NCBI GenBank assembly: GCA_911728435.2
Contig: OU452201.1
Location: 17,236,001 to 17,300,000 of the forward strand
Reading direction: 5' to 3'
DNA length: 64,000 nucleotides
From: Apoderus coryli
Lineage: Eukaryota > Arthropoda > Insecta > Coleoptera > Attelabidae
A program made the position numbers and the translations under genes. The notes beneath the pieces were generated by a model. It searched no databases. It had not been told where the DNA came from and worked only from the letters and a program-made list of their open reading frames with translations. Shown piece after piece: positions 11,101-22,329 of this stretch. Every line of letters starts with the position of its first letter. Position 1 is the first letter of the stretch.

Positions 11101-14100
11101 AATATCCTGCTTAAGGTAGGTATTTGGAATCAATGGTTATTATTTATTTAAGGTTTACGTAATTATCTTACATGCGTATGAAATTTTCTCAAGTGTTTAC
11201 ATTGCACTTGTATCTTTATACATAGTGTCCCCTTGTTAATAATTTGACAGCGAATACGTGAACTTGAATATAATTAGATACTTATCAATCATTATTTATA
11301 ATTTACTTCATATTTAATGTATTAGCCAGTGAAGTAGTTATTTTCACTTACTCATTAAATATACAGGGTGATTATTGGTCGATGGTACATTAGACGTTTT
11401 GAGAAAACTAACCCAACCCAACTATTATAACATTTGTTGAGTATTAACGAAGGTTTCTTGAAAATATTTACTTGAATGAAGTTTTAATGAATTTATTATT
11501 CATGGGTAATGTGACAAAATTATAGAAGAAACACGTAGAAAATCTAAAATTCGTGCGTGGCTTCGCAATCTATGTATCATCTAGACTGAAGCGCCTATAA
11601 TAAAATAGGTGAAATATTTCGAATATATTATGAAAAGAGAATTAAACGAGAAGAATTTGGTAACTGACCATCCTAAATAGCCACAACACAGACCCTATTT
11701 GAATTTTAATTAAGTAAATTAATTACACATTGATGTAGATTTTAAATATTGCGAAGCATTAACTTACAGCAGCAATATAAGTATGCTTTGAGCAAATGTA
11801 CGACAAAATTCAAATATAAATGAACAAACTGAATGTAAATTACTAAGTTATTTTATTCATTTAAAACGGTTTAATTGAAATACGTACAATAAAGTATATC
11901 TATTAACCTTCCCAACAAACTGATTTAAAAACATCCTACGACCACACATTTACATAAATCTAAAGGCGGATCGAGCCAATAATAACGTATTACCTCTATC
12001 TCGCTCTAAGTCTAAATAAATAACTCTTTCAGAGTGTGTTTCTTTTTTCTCTTTAGTTATCAAATGAAAGTTAGTGCGACGACCATTTATATGAAATAAG
12101 TAACGAGATTCTATTAATAGAATGAAATAAACCTATTTGTAAAGTACATATTGGGAAAATGTAAATATCGTTTCTTAAAAGTTATCGCGCGCGGCAATCT
12201 TTCAATCCGTTCTATCAGTTTAGTAATAGTTCAATTTTAAATACAATAACTATGTTTTCCATTTTAAGATTGCTATAGCTATAATAATGTATTCCGAGTG
12301 AGTTTACTACTTATTAGAACACGCGTAGGTTGATGGATTTCTAGATCAAATCTTAAATAGGTAATTTATTTTATCAGGCCACAGATTACAACAAAGGATG
12401 TGTAACTTTATGAAAAGAACACACATAAATCCTTTAAAAAAGAGCAGCTATTACTATTAACTCTTTCAGATATACTGGATCACATTTTGTACCTCAATTT
12501 TTTGTAAGGACGGGATGGGTGGAATAAGATTTAAACCACCAACATTTTGGCGCGTTTTTAATGCTATGAAAATATTGGGTTATATTAAAACTATTGCAAA
12601 AAAATAATTAAAAAATTAAAGGCTAGCAATTTACTACATTTGGTTTGATGTGATATTCAACGTAATAATATCGATAGAGAAAATACTGGTTTACCTTGAG
12701 AATCGGGTTCGGACAATGCTGAATTAGTCAAAAACTAAGCGTTTTATCAAAATAATAAAAGACGACCTTTTTCTTTTTATTAATGTGAACTCAAAAAGCG
12801 AAATATTCCAGCAACAAAGAATTTGGGGCATTATTTCCTCCCGCTCATGACTATAATTTTGGAAATTAAGAATTAAAAATCAAATACAAGTGTAAAATTT
12901 CATTGATGTATCCAAAAACGTTTCGTTAATATTCACAAAAACTCATCATCAGGGGCTAATTTTAAACTCGGTTTTGTTTTTACACAAATATATGTGATAT
13001 TTGTTTTTTTTTTAATATAAATTTTTCTGTGCAACTTAATTTTAGCAGGAAAAATTCCTGCTAAATTGTTTGAATATGTATTATTATGTGTAGAGATAAA
13101 AATAAACTATACTCAATAATCTGTTTTCTGCGAACTATAGGAAGCTTTGTGGAAAATATAGTTTTGAAAACGCCGTAGCAACCCTCATAGTTTGCACGCT
13201 TCTATTGTAAATCAAACAGTTTCACCATAAATGACCAATGACTTTGTTTGATGACAAATTTCTCAACTTCCTATCTTTTTGTAATACAATTTGTCATTTA
13301 GCGTTTCTCTATTTTTTCCATTTTGTTTGTAGACACGTTAACATAAAACGAAAATAGCAAAATACGTTTTCAGTCCGAATAACAGATTACCAGCGATCGT
13401 GCACTCAGTTTTTTTTCAAAGTTAACAGCAAAAGAAGAAGAAAGTTTCCGAGAGAGCCAAAGCAAATGCCATAAATAATATTTCCAATTCCGTACCGGCC
13501 GGTTGTGTAATTTATTATTGAGACGTTCCATGGCATTATGCGGCAATTTCAACAGTTTCAACTTACTATATTGACTTGGTTGGTATGAAATGGAATTGCA
13601 GATATAAAAGCTTTTTACGATTTCTTGAACGTGTAGATACTAGGCGTGGACATAAAGTAATCGTTTAAACTTGTGTTTTATTAAATTAAAACAAAAATCC
13701 TCATTTTATATAAGCTGAAAACCTCAATAACATTGAGCCAATGGATGTACACACTGCACGCTCTGCTGCGTTATAACCTCAACGAAAACGCAGCTCTTGA
13801 AGGGAGACTCCGACCTCCAGCAATGCAGCAATTCATTAACAACTATAGTCTTGGATCAAGAATTGTACGAATATGATTACTTAGAGAGGATGAGCTTTAG
13901 CAGATTTCAACTTCTGGTCGATATGGGGACATAGCACAGAACTTTTAGTAACTAAAAAGTCCAAACAAAATGGTAATAAAATACATACTCCATACGATAA
14001 GGCAGAACTTCAACCATTTTTTTTCTAATTCAGCGTCTGGCCTCTAGACTTTGAACCAGTGATCCGAAATTTAGGAATTCGATTCTATGTTCAATTTTGT

Positions 14101-17100
14101 ACCTCAGAGATCAAATACTATGCAAAACCGTTAAAGATGATTTCTTAATTGCAATGATGCTTACAATATTTTAGGTTAAGTACAGGTGACTATTTGTAGA
14201 CAACAAAGTTCCCTATAGGGAAAATAAAGAATTTATTTATTTATTAGTAGAACTTCCCCATTTTTGTCTTGCATCTTTTCGATATTTCGCTTTTAATATT
14301 TTCGGATATGCATAAAATATATATATGAGCAGATACTTAAAGGTAAAACGTATTATGTACCACTAAAGTTTTGAAATTTTACGCTGTAACTTAAAAACAA
14401 ATAAATCGGAAAACAACAGTTTCGTCTAATGTTTTTTCTTGACGTTTAGATTACACCCTTACAGTTTGGACCGTTCCTTCCGACTCACTCTGTATTTTCT
14501 CTGTTTTGTAACCTTCTGAATGACACAACCAGTATCTCTTGAAATGCTTTACTTATTAGGATAAAAGTATAAAAAAAAATAATTAAAATTCCCCGGGCAT
14601 ACTATTCCAGGATGCATTTTCAGTAGTTAATATTATATTATACCCGTATGTCCGTAAAGCTATATTTTAATCTTGCATTTTAATCTTAAAAATTGTACGT
14701 ATAGTCGTATTTTCTCTGACTATGAGACACCATCCGCATTTTTGAATTTTCTTCTCTTGTAACAAAAAAAGACGAATAAGTTCTTTCATGTATTCTTTGA
14801 TACCTGCTTTGAAAGTAAAGTAATCCCAAAAAATATGTGCATAGAACCAAGTTGAATAGGTATTAAGGTGTACCTCGGGTTTTTGAATTTAGTCGACTTT
14901 TTAGTTTCTATCTTTCTTTGACTAACCATATTAAAAATTAAGTAAAATTTACAGACAAAATAGGTGTTATACAGGGGGAAACAAAATAGGATAGGACACC
15001 GTGGATGGTATGGAGAGAAGCAATCGTTTACTCTTTGCTAGTTTATGGGATGTGCTCTTTGAGTGTAGGCATTTTAAGTAAATGCAAATACAAAGTCAAA
15101 TTTGGAACTTGGCACTTTTTATCACGGTTTTTAGGGTAAAATATTTCGACAGCCATCTTCCTTTTAGACAAAACAGTAGGATCTAGTGTTACGGGCTAAT
15201 TTTTCAAATAAGTCAAGTAGGTAATTTTTTATAGGATTTATAAATGCGGAAGAATTGTTTTGTACTATGACAAGTTTCGCAAGCTCGAGCTTCCGATTGT
15301 CATAAAATTATCGCGTCTATTATCAATATCCTAAGGATATTACTACTGATAAGTGTTTGAAACGTCATTATTATTGTAAAATGTGTGGAGACGTTTGCTA
15401 GCTCTTATATTATTTAGATTAACTAGTTAAGAGTCCTACCTCGTCACAAAATCATACCAAAATAATTAGGGAAAGATTTTTTTAGGAAAATTAGGAAAAA
15501 TACGTACATTATCTTTTCTACTTCCACTTTTGAGTTTTATAATAAATGAATTTACTAATAGTAATGGAAGTAACTGGTTTTTAGGTTTCGTCTTGTTATT
15601 CTATTGAAGTGATATGACAGAATATAAATCGTAATTTATTGCACAAATTATGGTATAGTTGATTATTTTGAAGTAATGCTATTTTAGCAAGTAAAATTGG
15701 CAAGCATAACCAAATTAAATAATGTTTTAAAAGTATGATTCATTGATACAAGAGGAGTGTCTTTTAAACTAAACGCTTACGTGTATGCTGACTATCGGAG
15801 TATCCTGTATCAAACTCTTATAATACCAAAAGAAAAATGTTAACGAGACTGGGTGTCAGACTTAATATTCGAAATAAAGTTGCAAAACACGTCCATCAAT
15901 CAAGCCACCCTCTGACAAATTGGTTTTAGGGGTTCGCACACACTATAAAGGCTAGCTCAAATATTACGGTAAATAGGAAAGGGTCCACCAGGCAAAGGAT
16001 ACCAAGAAAAAGATATTTATTTTATTCGGAACTGAATCTAGGTATAAGTATTACTATACAGTACACGTCTGACAAAACGACGTGATATATTTGATTTTCC
16101 ATCATGGAAAGGGACTAAGAACGTAAATATGCCCCAACTAGTAGATATTCAAGAAATAACCTTGAGGTAAATATAAGTAAACCTAAAGTTATTTGCTTTC
16201 GTAAAAGTGGTAATAGCAAGGACATTTTTTTATTGCAGTAAGAATTTTTAGGTGATCAATAAATGTACATATTTGGGCGGTGTTTCGTTGACTTGTATGG
16301 GGATGTTTCACGAAATATCTCAATTAGGTGTAACCAAATCTATAGTTGTTATGAGTAGTGTAGCATAAGACAAACCTTTTTGACAGAATTTCGTTGACAG
16401 ATCCCAAAATTATTGCTGATTATTTAGTAAATGTTTTAAAGCTCCGCTCATTTCGAATCATTGGTTTGTTTTAACGATTAAATACCAATCCATTTGTGCA
16501 AACAAAATTTAGATATACAATAAAAAATAATAATAATATATTCTGGTTATAGGAAAACTTGTCACTTTCAATTTTCTTGATAATAAATTCTCAAGATAAC
16601 AGATTTCGAAATTAAATAAAGCATAATATGGGAAAATATCTATCACTCGATAGAACATCTATCTAAGATTTTACAGAATACATCAGCACTGCAAGATACA
16701 ACATAGGCACCAAAAACACCATCCAATTTTTGTGCGAACTATATCAGTGTTTGTTTTTGTTAAAAAGTGTTCAATATTGTGATTTATGAGTGCAAAAATC
16801 GACTATATATACGATGATAGAGTAAATACACATTATACGCTTCATATATGAAAAACTAACAAAATTTATTGAGTCACCCCAATGTCCAATCCATATTTTT
16901 GTACCAATCAAAATTTCAAATAAACACAAAACTGAGTTGATTAAACACGATCGATGTCTCCTAATTTCAATCACAAAGTCGCTTAATTGAAAATACATTC
17001 AATGCATTTTTCCCGCTGCATACTGTACCTATACTAATTTTTGTATTCCGAAACGAAATGTAAAAAAAATCATTAATTTTGAATAATAAAAGTTATTTTA

Positions 17101-17470
17101 ATAGTTGATAACATCAGTTTTCTTTCCATTAATTAAAAGCAAACAATCTTGAGAAATTGAAGGAAAAGATTTCAATTTACATAGGCAACCATCTCCGTAA
17201 TGGCTGTATTTATATTCATTGAATTCTTTATTAGAAGACGAAGAATTAAAGAGAAAAAGACAAGCAGCATTTTTCAATTATTCAACTCAAGACTGTGATT
17301 AATTCTGCTCTTTCCATGTAACCTATAGATTAAACATTTTTGCAATTACTTCTGAATACTAAATATCAGTCCGTAATATTCATCAACTAACCTATAGATA
17401 TAAAAAATATTTTCGATTACTTCTATACAGTTAATTATCGGTTCGAAGTTTTGTTATTATTTTAATTCCA
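11101..17470. other. 6.4 kb with no supported gene
   Basis: AT-rich sequence with stops throughout. Items seen inside are the terminus-like repeat at 11365-11420 (partner of 6063-6145), a degenerate hammerhead-like core on the minus strand at 12912-12958 (CTGATGA ... CGAAACG, stem poorly paired), and a patch at about 13735-13960 that reads in short open stretches (for example YDYLERMSFSRFQLLVD) but matches no family I can name. No RNA gene recognised. Confidence 0.5.
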
Positions 17471-17477
17471 TTCCATT

Positions 17478-18305
17478 AGTTGTCGATTGTCAGAATTTGC
17501 CCAATGATTTGAGTGCACTGTCTGAGTGGTGCGATTCTAATAATCTTCATTTAAATTTGAATTCACCTGTAAATTAAATCGATTAAGAATTATATAATAA
17601 TATTAACTATCATCCTCTTCTGGTGCGTGACGAAATAAAAGATACAGGGGTGTTATTTGATAGCAAGCTTAGTTTCACAAAGCACATTGCTGAAATAATT
17701 TCAACTGCTTATCGGAGTCTGGGTTTTGTTATGCGAAATAGTAAACATTTCGTATCTTATAAGACTCTTGTTCTGCTATATAATTATTATGCTGTGCACT
17801 CGGACAATTTGGAGATTGCAAAATACTTGTGGTTCAAAAGAGATGGTCTATAACCATATGGAGGTCTTCCTTACAATGATCTCAATCGTTTTGATATGCG
17901 TTCTCTTCTCAGAAGAAGAGAATATGCTTCATTTATATTTCTCTTCAAAGTTATAAGTAATATTATTATCGACTCTCCTGACATACTCTCCCTAATCCCA
18001 TTTCATGTTCCGGATTCTAGTACGCTTAATAATCGATTAAATTTTTACTTGCCACATTAAAATAGTGTTTTTTTTTGGATAAATCTGAGTACTTTATGTT
18101 ATTTTTGTTATTTTATATTTATTTAGTTTCTTTACCGCACGTGTTAAATATTTCTCTGAATTAGGGTGATTATATATTGTATATTATAACAAACTTGGAT
18201 ACCTCTGTTTGTAAATTGAATATTATTGATGTTTGTATTGTTCATGTCCTGTTATGGAAGATTTTTCTTCTGTCTGGACAGATATATTCAAAATAAATAA
18301 ATATG
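17478..18305 (+). pseudogene. 5'-truncated LINE, C-terminal end and 3' tail
   Basis: From 17478 the plus strand reads DCQNLPNDLSALSEWCDSNN with LHLNLN, then EIKDTGVLFDSKLSFTKHI, AYRSLGFVMRNSKHF, and, after a frame change near 17840, GLPYNDLNRFDMRSLLRRRE continuing to a natural stop at about 18060. This is the thumb and C-terminal part of a jockey/CR1-type LINE reverse transcriptase, downstream of the catalytic motif. A 3' untranslated stretch follows, ending in AAATAAATAAATA at about 18290-18302. The abrupt start at 17478 and the A-rich end are typical of a 5'-truncated retrotransposed copy. It has frameshifts and is non-functional. Confidence 0.85.
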
Positions 18306-18329
18306 TAAGTGTAGATGGTATTTCTGTAC

Positions 18330-18785
18330 GAGTATGATCGTCATACGAGTAGGAAATGGTCATTTTATGTGAGTTTCACACAATACTTTTTCTACGACTG
18401 TTTTAATGCTTTTGAATAAATTAAACATAATTTTTAGGAAAATATTTGTTTTTCGAAACTTACCGCTGTTGTCGTAAGCCTAAATACGATAAGTTAGAGG
18501 TATTAAATTGACTAGGTGGTGTTAAACTATATCCACTATCACTGTTTTTGTGTTTTGAAATTAGCGAAATACTGAGTTATAATTATTATTAATTCTAAAT
18601 ACCTAAACTGCCAATTTGGTGTGTTTGTATTGTCGGCGTTGCTATGGTGATTTTTGATGGCCGACGCTACTTTTGTCATTACCAGGAAATTTACCCGTGC
18701 GTAATAATATTTCCCACTGTTGCTAGGCAACTAGTGGGAAATATTTATTACGCACGGGTAAATGAAAAACAGCATTGTACTACAT
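18330..18785 (-). repeat. Dispersed repeat, copy 2 (inverted relative to 93-405)
   Basis: This is the reverse complement of the repeat at 93-405, and longer: it holds an extra block at about 18555-18690 and the 70-bp palindrome at 18690-18762 near its end. Conserved blocks include CAAAAGCATTAAAACAGT, CTAGTCAATTTAATAC and GTAGAAAAAGTATTGT on the minus strand. It lies directly after the LINE tail at 18305. Confidence 0.75.
18690..18762. repeat. Near-perfect 73-bp palindrome
   Basis: TTTACCCGTGCGTAATAATA, then TTTCCCACT, pairs with AGTGGGAAATATTTATTACG, then CACGGGTAAA, with one unpaired A. The centre GTTGC-TAG-GCAAC extends the stem to a 3-base loop. It is able to extrude as a cruciform. The loop-side TTTCCCACTAGTTGC is also present at about 113-129 in the other copy, but without the facing arm. 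Confidence 0.85.
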
Positions 18786-18860
18786 TTTCAAATCATGATT
18801 GAACTTATAATAAAGGCATTTAAAGACAGTCGTAGAAAAAAATTATTTTATTTTGTCATT

Positions 18861-18960
18861 AGACAAGCCATGAACAAGTCAATTTGGCAACGTGGAATTC
18901 AAGTCGATTGTTGGTGTTTACATTAGAACATTTGTAACACGCGGTGTGCTTATTAACTCC
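18861..18960 (+). repeat. Dispersed repeat, partner of 8741-8830
   Basis: It shares AGACAAGCC, CAATTTGGCAACGT, AAGTCGAT and TGTTTACATTA in order with 8741-8830. It is non-coding. The sequence from 18961 to 20170 shows nothing else I can support. Confidence 0.6.
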
Positions 18961-20177
18961 AAATCTTTATTGATTCGGGATTCATATTTTCAACAAATTG
19001 ATTAATCTACTCAAAATGTGATAGAACTATTGTCCAACAGAGGATATTGCTAGTGCGCGTCCAGGACATTAGTTAGCAACAATTTAGGAACCAGACGTTC
19101 AAGAGTTATTATCTGTTTAATAGTAATATTACCTTTACCATTTACTCTTTAAACGTTGGCAATTCAATTCAAAATAGCAAAGAAAAAAAAATGTTGCGAC
19201 GGTTTGATGAACTAACTTTTGAAGCAGTTTCTGTCCAACTGTTTGTTTCTATGTTGAAATTATTAAACTCTATGAAGGAAAATAATATATTATACATCTG
19301 GCAACATGGGAAACGGAATTAAAGTTTCCTAAGCCCACATTCTATCCGTGGGCCACTTTAAGCATGTCCTGCTATAGACAGTGTAAATTAGCACTTTGAG
19401 TTCTGTAGTGTTAAGCGGCTTAAACATAATTTGATCTTACTTCACAAGAATATTATACATAAAACATCAAATGCCTATATCTGTCGAACACTAGACATTT
19501 ACCAGACGCGTGATCAGTGATATTTGGTTCAGTCTTGGGCTATTGCTTGAATGGGTTATTTAAAATAACGAGTGAAAATGAGCCTGCATCGATCTGAGAA
19601 AATACGGCATTATTAGTCTGAAAAGTCGTTACACCGCCGCTGTTTACAAGTGCGTAAATACACTCTCCGTTAAGGCATTATATTGGTTTTTATTTTACTC
19701 ATTTTTTTTCGCTGGCCCTTTACTTTCATTAATCAAACCTGGCATATACGTATAATTCGAAAGGTAAATTATTGTTTCTATAACCATCAATCTTGATGTA
19801 CCATATAGGTATATATTAAACGATATATATTTTTTCTGCTTGTTTGTTTATGATTGTTGTTTGTTGGTTTAATTAAATTGGATTCTCTTGAAATGGAGAG
19901 AAGTTGATGGATAAATATAATAAAAAAACAAGTGGCTTATTGATATGATTAATTTCAGGATATTGTAAAAATAAACAGGTTTCAAAAATAATTAAACTTA
20001 AAAATAATTGCGATTTAATTTAAAAACAATGTTTGACATAATTACAAGGATTAAAAGGTGCAAGGACTACAAGATCATCTAACTAGGAAAACACAAAATG
20101 CCTGAAACACCCCATAAGCACCACGCCCATAATAAATAAATAACAAATAATAAAAACCAATAATAAACACAAGGTAC

Positions 20178-20591
20178 TATAGAAAACATATAATAAAAAA
20201 CCCTAATACAAGATCAGATAAATGACGCCCATCTATGTAAACAACAAAAAGAAACCATAGACCACATAACAAACGGTTGTTGCACATTAGCCAACACTGA
20301 ATATACACAACGCCACGACAATGTAGCCAAACAAATACACCAGGAACTAGCACTGCAACATGGATTGTTAGAAGCCCGATCACCATAATACAAGTATAAA
20401 CCAGATAATGTTCTTGAAAACAAAACTACAAAACTCTACTGGAACAGTATCATAACAGACAAAACAATAATACACAATAGACCAGACATTACATTGACAC
20501 ACAAACCCACAAACAGCACCTACCTTATAGAAATCTCCATCCCAAACTTTATCCACATTCAAAAGAAACCCAGTTAAAAACTAGAGAAATA
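20178..20591 (+). pseudogene. LINE with restriction-like endonuclease, C-terminal part (first piece)
   Basis: It opens with YRKHIIKNPNTRSDK, the Cys codon that follows is a stop, and a frame change leads into ETIDHITNGC...LANTEYTQRHDNVAKQIH. That is the C-terminal zinc-knuckle region of LINEs carrying a restriction-like endonuclease (R2/R4/Dong/NeSL type). Next come YKYKPDNVLENKTTKLYW, NRPDITLTHKP and TYLIEISIPN, the PD-(D/E)XK endonuclease signature (PD, then E with a strand). The reading ends at KLEKY, where the DNA transposon at 20592-21717 begins; it resumes at 21720. One in-frame stop lies in the SP*YKY stretch. The R4/Dong assignment is a guess from the domain order; the endonuclease class is firmer. 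Confidence 0.85.
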
Positions 20592-20637
20592 CAGGGTTCC
20601 TCATAATAGACTACCCATTTTAATATTTGAATTAAAA

Positions 20638-20866
20638 TTGATAATTTTATAATTATGCGATTGTATAATTTATAGTTTGTAAGCGGTTGTTGCTGTTGTT
20701 TTTTTTTTTCATTCTTATTATTTTTTTTGTTTCAAATCAAACATTAGGTTAAGCATAGGGTAATTGGTATAACAACGATGTATTTATTAATAACCTGTAA
20801 AATGTACGTGCTCCTTGTAATAAGGTTGTAAACCTTTATGTACAATAAATAATAATAAAAAAATAA
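20638..20866 (+). mobile_element. Retroposed 229-bp fragment with 17-bp target-site duplication
   Basis: TAATATTTGAATTAAAA is present at 20621-20637 and again at 20867-20883, bracketing a block that ends in an (AAT)n-like tail (20847-20866). An exact 17-bp direct repeat plus an AT-rich simple tail are what a 5'-truncated retrotransposon or SINE leaves behind. The block is non-coding, so the parent could be the 3' untranslated end of a LINE. It is the innermost layer of the nest. Confidence 0.75.
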
Positions 20867-20988
20867 TAATATTTGAATTAAAAATTTTTTAGTTAACAAA
20901 ACAAACTTTTTACTACAATTACAGCTAACTCTTTGGGATTTATGATAACTTATAAATATTTGACTAATTTAATTCTAACTTTTAAAAA

Positions 20989-21461
20989 TCACGTTTCTAA
21001 ATGACCTCCACCAACTTCAAGACATTTTTCAATATTAGTTAAAAAGTGGCTCATTACACAGCGTCATTAGGAGATTGGGAATTGCTTCTTGATTTAAATC
21101 CAAAACTGCTAACCTTTCTTCTTTATCTTGATTGCTAAGGTGGTGTGCCATTTGGTATTTAAAGGGCTGAAATTTTAAATCCCTTTCAAGAATTCCGATC
21201 TAAGCTTCCCTTCGATATTCCTAGGATATGGGTTTGTCGATTAGCAGACCATTTAAGACTTCTCATAAACGCAATTCTAACTCGTTCAATATTTTCTGCT
21301 GTACGGACTGTTCTTCGGCGTCCAGGCTTCATCAAATTTTGTACAGAACCATTTTCACGCCAATGACAAACCCATAACTTAACAGTTTTACGATTTGGCT
21401 TCTTATGTAAGTTTCTACCCAAAACACACGTTGTTGGACCGAGTAATGCATGAAAGTTCAA
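20989..21461 (-). pseudogene. Internally deleted transposase, DUF4817-associated Tc1/mariner class
   Basis: The minus strand reads YSVQQRVFWVET, then after a frame change KKPNRKTVKLWVCHWRENGS, VQNLMKPGRRRTVRTAENIE and RVRIAFMRSLKWSAN. This is the bipartite helix-turn-helix DNA-binding region, with its Arg-rich GRPRTVRT linker, of a large insect transposase class. Next come DLKFQPFKYQMAHHL and SNQDKEER, and then directly VMSHFLTNIEKCLEVGGGHL before a stop at 20989-20991. The latter is the family's extreme C-terminus. The whole DDE catalytic core between them is missing. Gene start and stop are thus kept while about half the protein is gone, the usual form of a non-autonomous deletion derivative. 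Confidence 0.8.
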
Positions 21462-21719
21462 ACGGATGTTGAAATAATGTCTCTAAGCAAAAAAATTAAA
21501 TAATTATTGATGAAAACTAACAAACTTCTTGTAGAAAAATGACGTTCCGCACGAAATTATTGTTTTAAACTTTATTTGTGGCAGGCGCCTACTTAATTAA
21601 TAATTTACTTAAATCCCAAAGACTACAGAAGATAATTCCACAGAGAACAACCTATTTAATTATCTCGTAGGGAATTTATTAATAATATAAAATGGGAAGT
21701 TTATATGGGGAACCCGGTA

Positions 21720-21897
21720 CATCCTGCTAGCTGTGGAAATTAAACAAATGTGGAAATTCTGCCAGTGATCATCTCTGCAACTGGAATTATACCCCATCAA
21801 CTACATAGCGTCATTAGAAAACTAAACCTACCATCCCAGTCCTACGAACAACTTCAAAAATCGGTGAAATTCAATTTTTACTCAATTTTATTGTAAT
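21720..21897 (+). pseudogene. LINE with restriction-like endonuclease, C-terminus (second piece)
   Basis: The sequence continues the frame broken at 20591: ILLAVEIKQMW, a one-base shift, then VEILPVIISATGIIPHQLHS and LNLPSQSYEQLQKSV, the conserved C-terminal end of this LINE class. After about 21866 the protein no longer resembles the family (the usual Cys/Arg-containing tail is absent) and a stop follows at 21895-21897. Together with 20178-20591 it shows the LINE was already 5'-truncated or decaying when the transposon landed. Confidence 0.85.
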
Positions 21898-22027
21898 TAG
21901 CTCTATAGTTATTTTAGAAATTCTCTTTTCGTAAATTTTCATTATTGATTAGTAATTATTAATACATTTTATTTCTCGAAACATGAATTGTCGGTATAGG
22001 ACAAAAATAAACAAAAGTCTAAACTTT

Positions 22028-22068
22028 AGCCAACGTTTCGTCTATTATACATAAACTTCTTCAGGGCT
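22028..22068 (-). ncRNA. Hammerhead-like motif, left arm copy
   Basis: On the minus strand: AGCC, core CTGAAGA, A, stem GTTTAT/ATAGAC with loop GTATA, then GAAAC, GT, T and GGCT. AGCC and GGCT pair as stem I. Compared with the right arm, the two changes fall in the stem (turning one pair into a U-G wobble) and in the loop, leaving the fold intact. Catalysis is untested. Confidence 0.4.
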
Positions 22069-22218
22069 TGTCTAGTCGTTCATATTATAAAACAATAAAG
22101 TCATTTTCAACCTAATTGAATACACATAACAAATAACTTGATCAACACAATACGCATAAAATTTTTTTATTATTATATTATTTTATTTTTATTGTTTTAT
22201 CATATGAACGACTAGACA

Positions 22219-22259
22219 AGCCCTGAAGAAGTCTATGTGTAATAGACGAAACGTTGGCT
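22219..22259 (+). ncRNA. Hammerhead-like motif, right arm copy
   Basis: In order: AGCC (stem I), CTGAAGA (core, the variable position being A), A, a perfect 6-bp stem II GTCTAT/ATAGAC with loop GTGTA, GAA, then AC/GT (a two-pair stem III with no room for a loop), T at the cleavage position, and GGCT closing stem I. Departures from the textbook form are the extra base between core and stem II and the minimal stem III, which would demand a dimer. It is a candidate only. Confidence 0.45.
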
Positions 22260-22329
22260 AAAGTTTAGACTTTTGTTTATTTTTGTCCTATACCGACAAT
22301 TCATGTTTCGAGAAATTATTGCTTAAGGA

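Larger units (their letters stand above)
20592..21717. mobile_element. DNA transposon inserted at TA inside the LINE
   Basis: The left end CAGGGTTCCTCATAATAGAC and the complement of the right end CCGGGTTCCCCATATAAACT are matching terminal inverted repeats; the match continues to CCCATTTTA, about 33 bp. TA stands at 20590-20591 and again at 21718-21719. Removing the element with one TA joins the LINE frame, KLEKY running into ILLAVEIKQMW, so the insertion boundary is exact. Inside lie a degenerate minus-strand transposase (20989-21461) and a 229-bp retroposed insert (20638-20866). Target TA and transposase type place it in the Tc1/mariner group. Confidence 0.9.
21972..22315. mobile_element. 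344-bp foldback element, 128-bp arms
   Basis: The arms 21972-22099 and 22188-22315 are inverted copies with only a few differences over 128 bp, around an 88-bp AT-rich centre. They begin with TTTCTCGAAACATGAATTGT. Each arm carries a hammerhead-like motif (22028-22068 on the minus strand, 22219-22259 on the plus strand). No coding capacity. The high arm identity suggests a young insertion or recent arm conversion. Confidence 0.9.

Noticed and set aside
13735..13960. Patch reading YDYLERMSFSRFQLLVD, faintly like a PIF/Harbinger nuclease N-terminus
   Set aside because: The resemblance is too short and no other domain part was found.
20177..20562. Three overlapping minus-strand frames of 60-69 codons rich in Trp, Cys and Val
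   Set aside because: They are antisense to the LINE endonuclease piece, which carries the real motifs on the plus strand.
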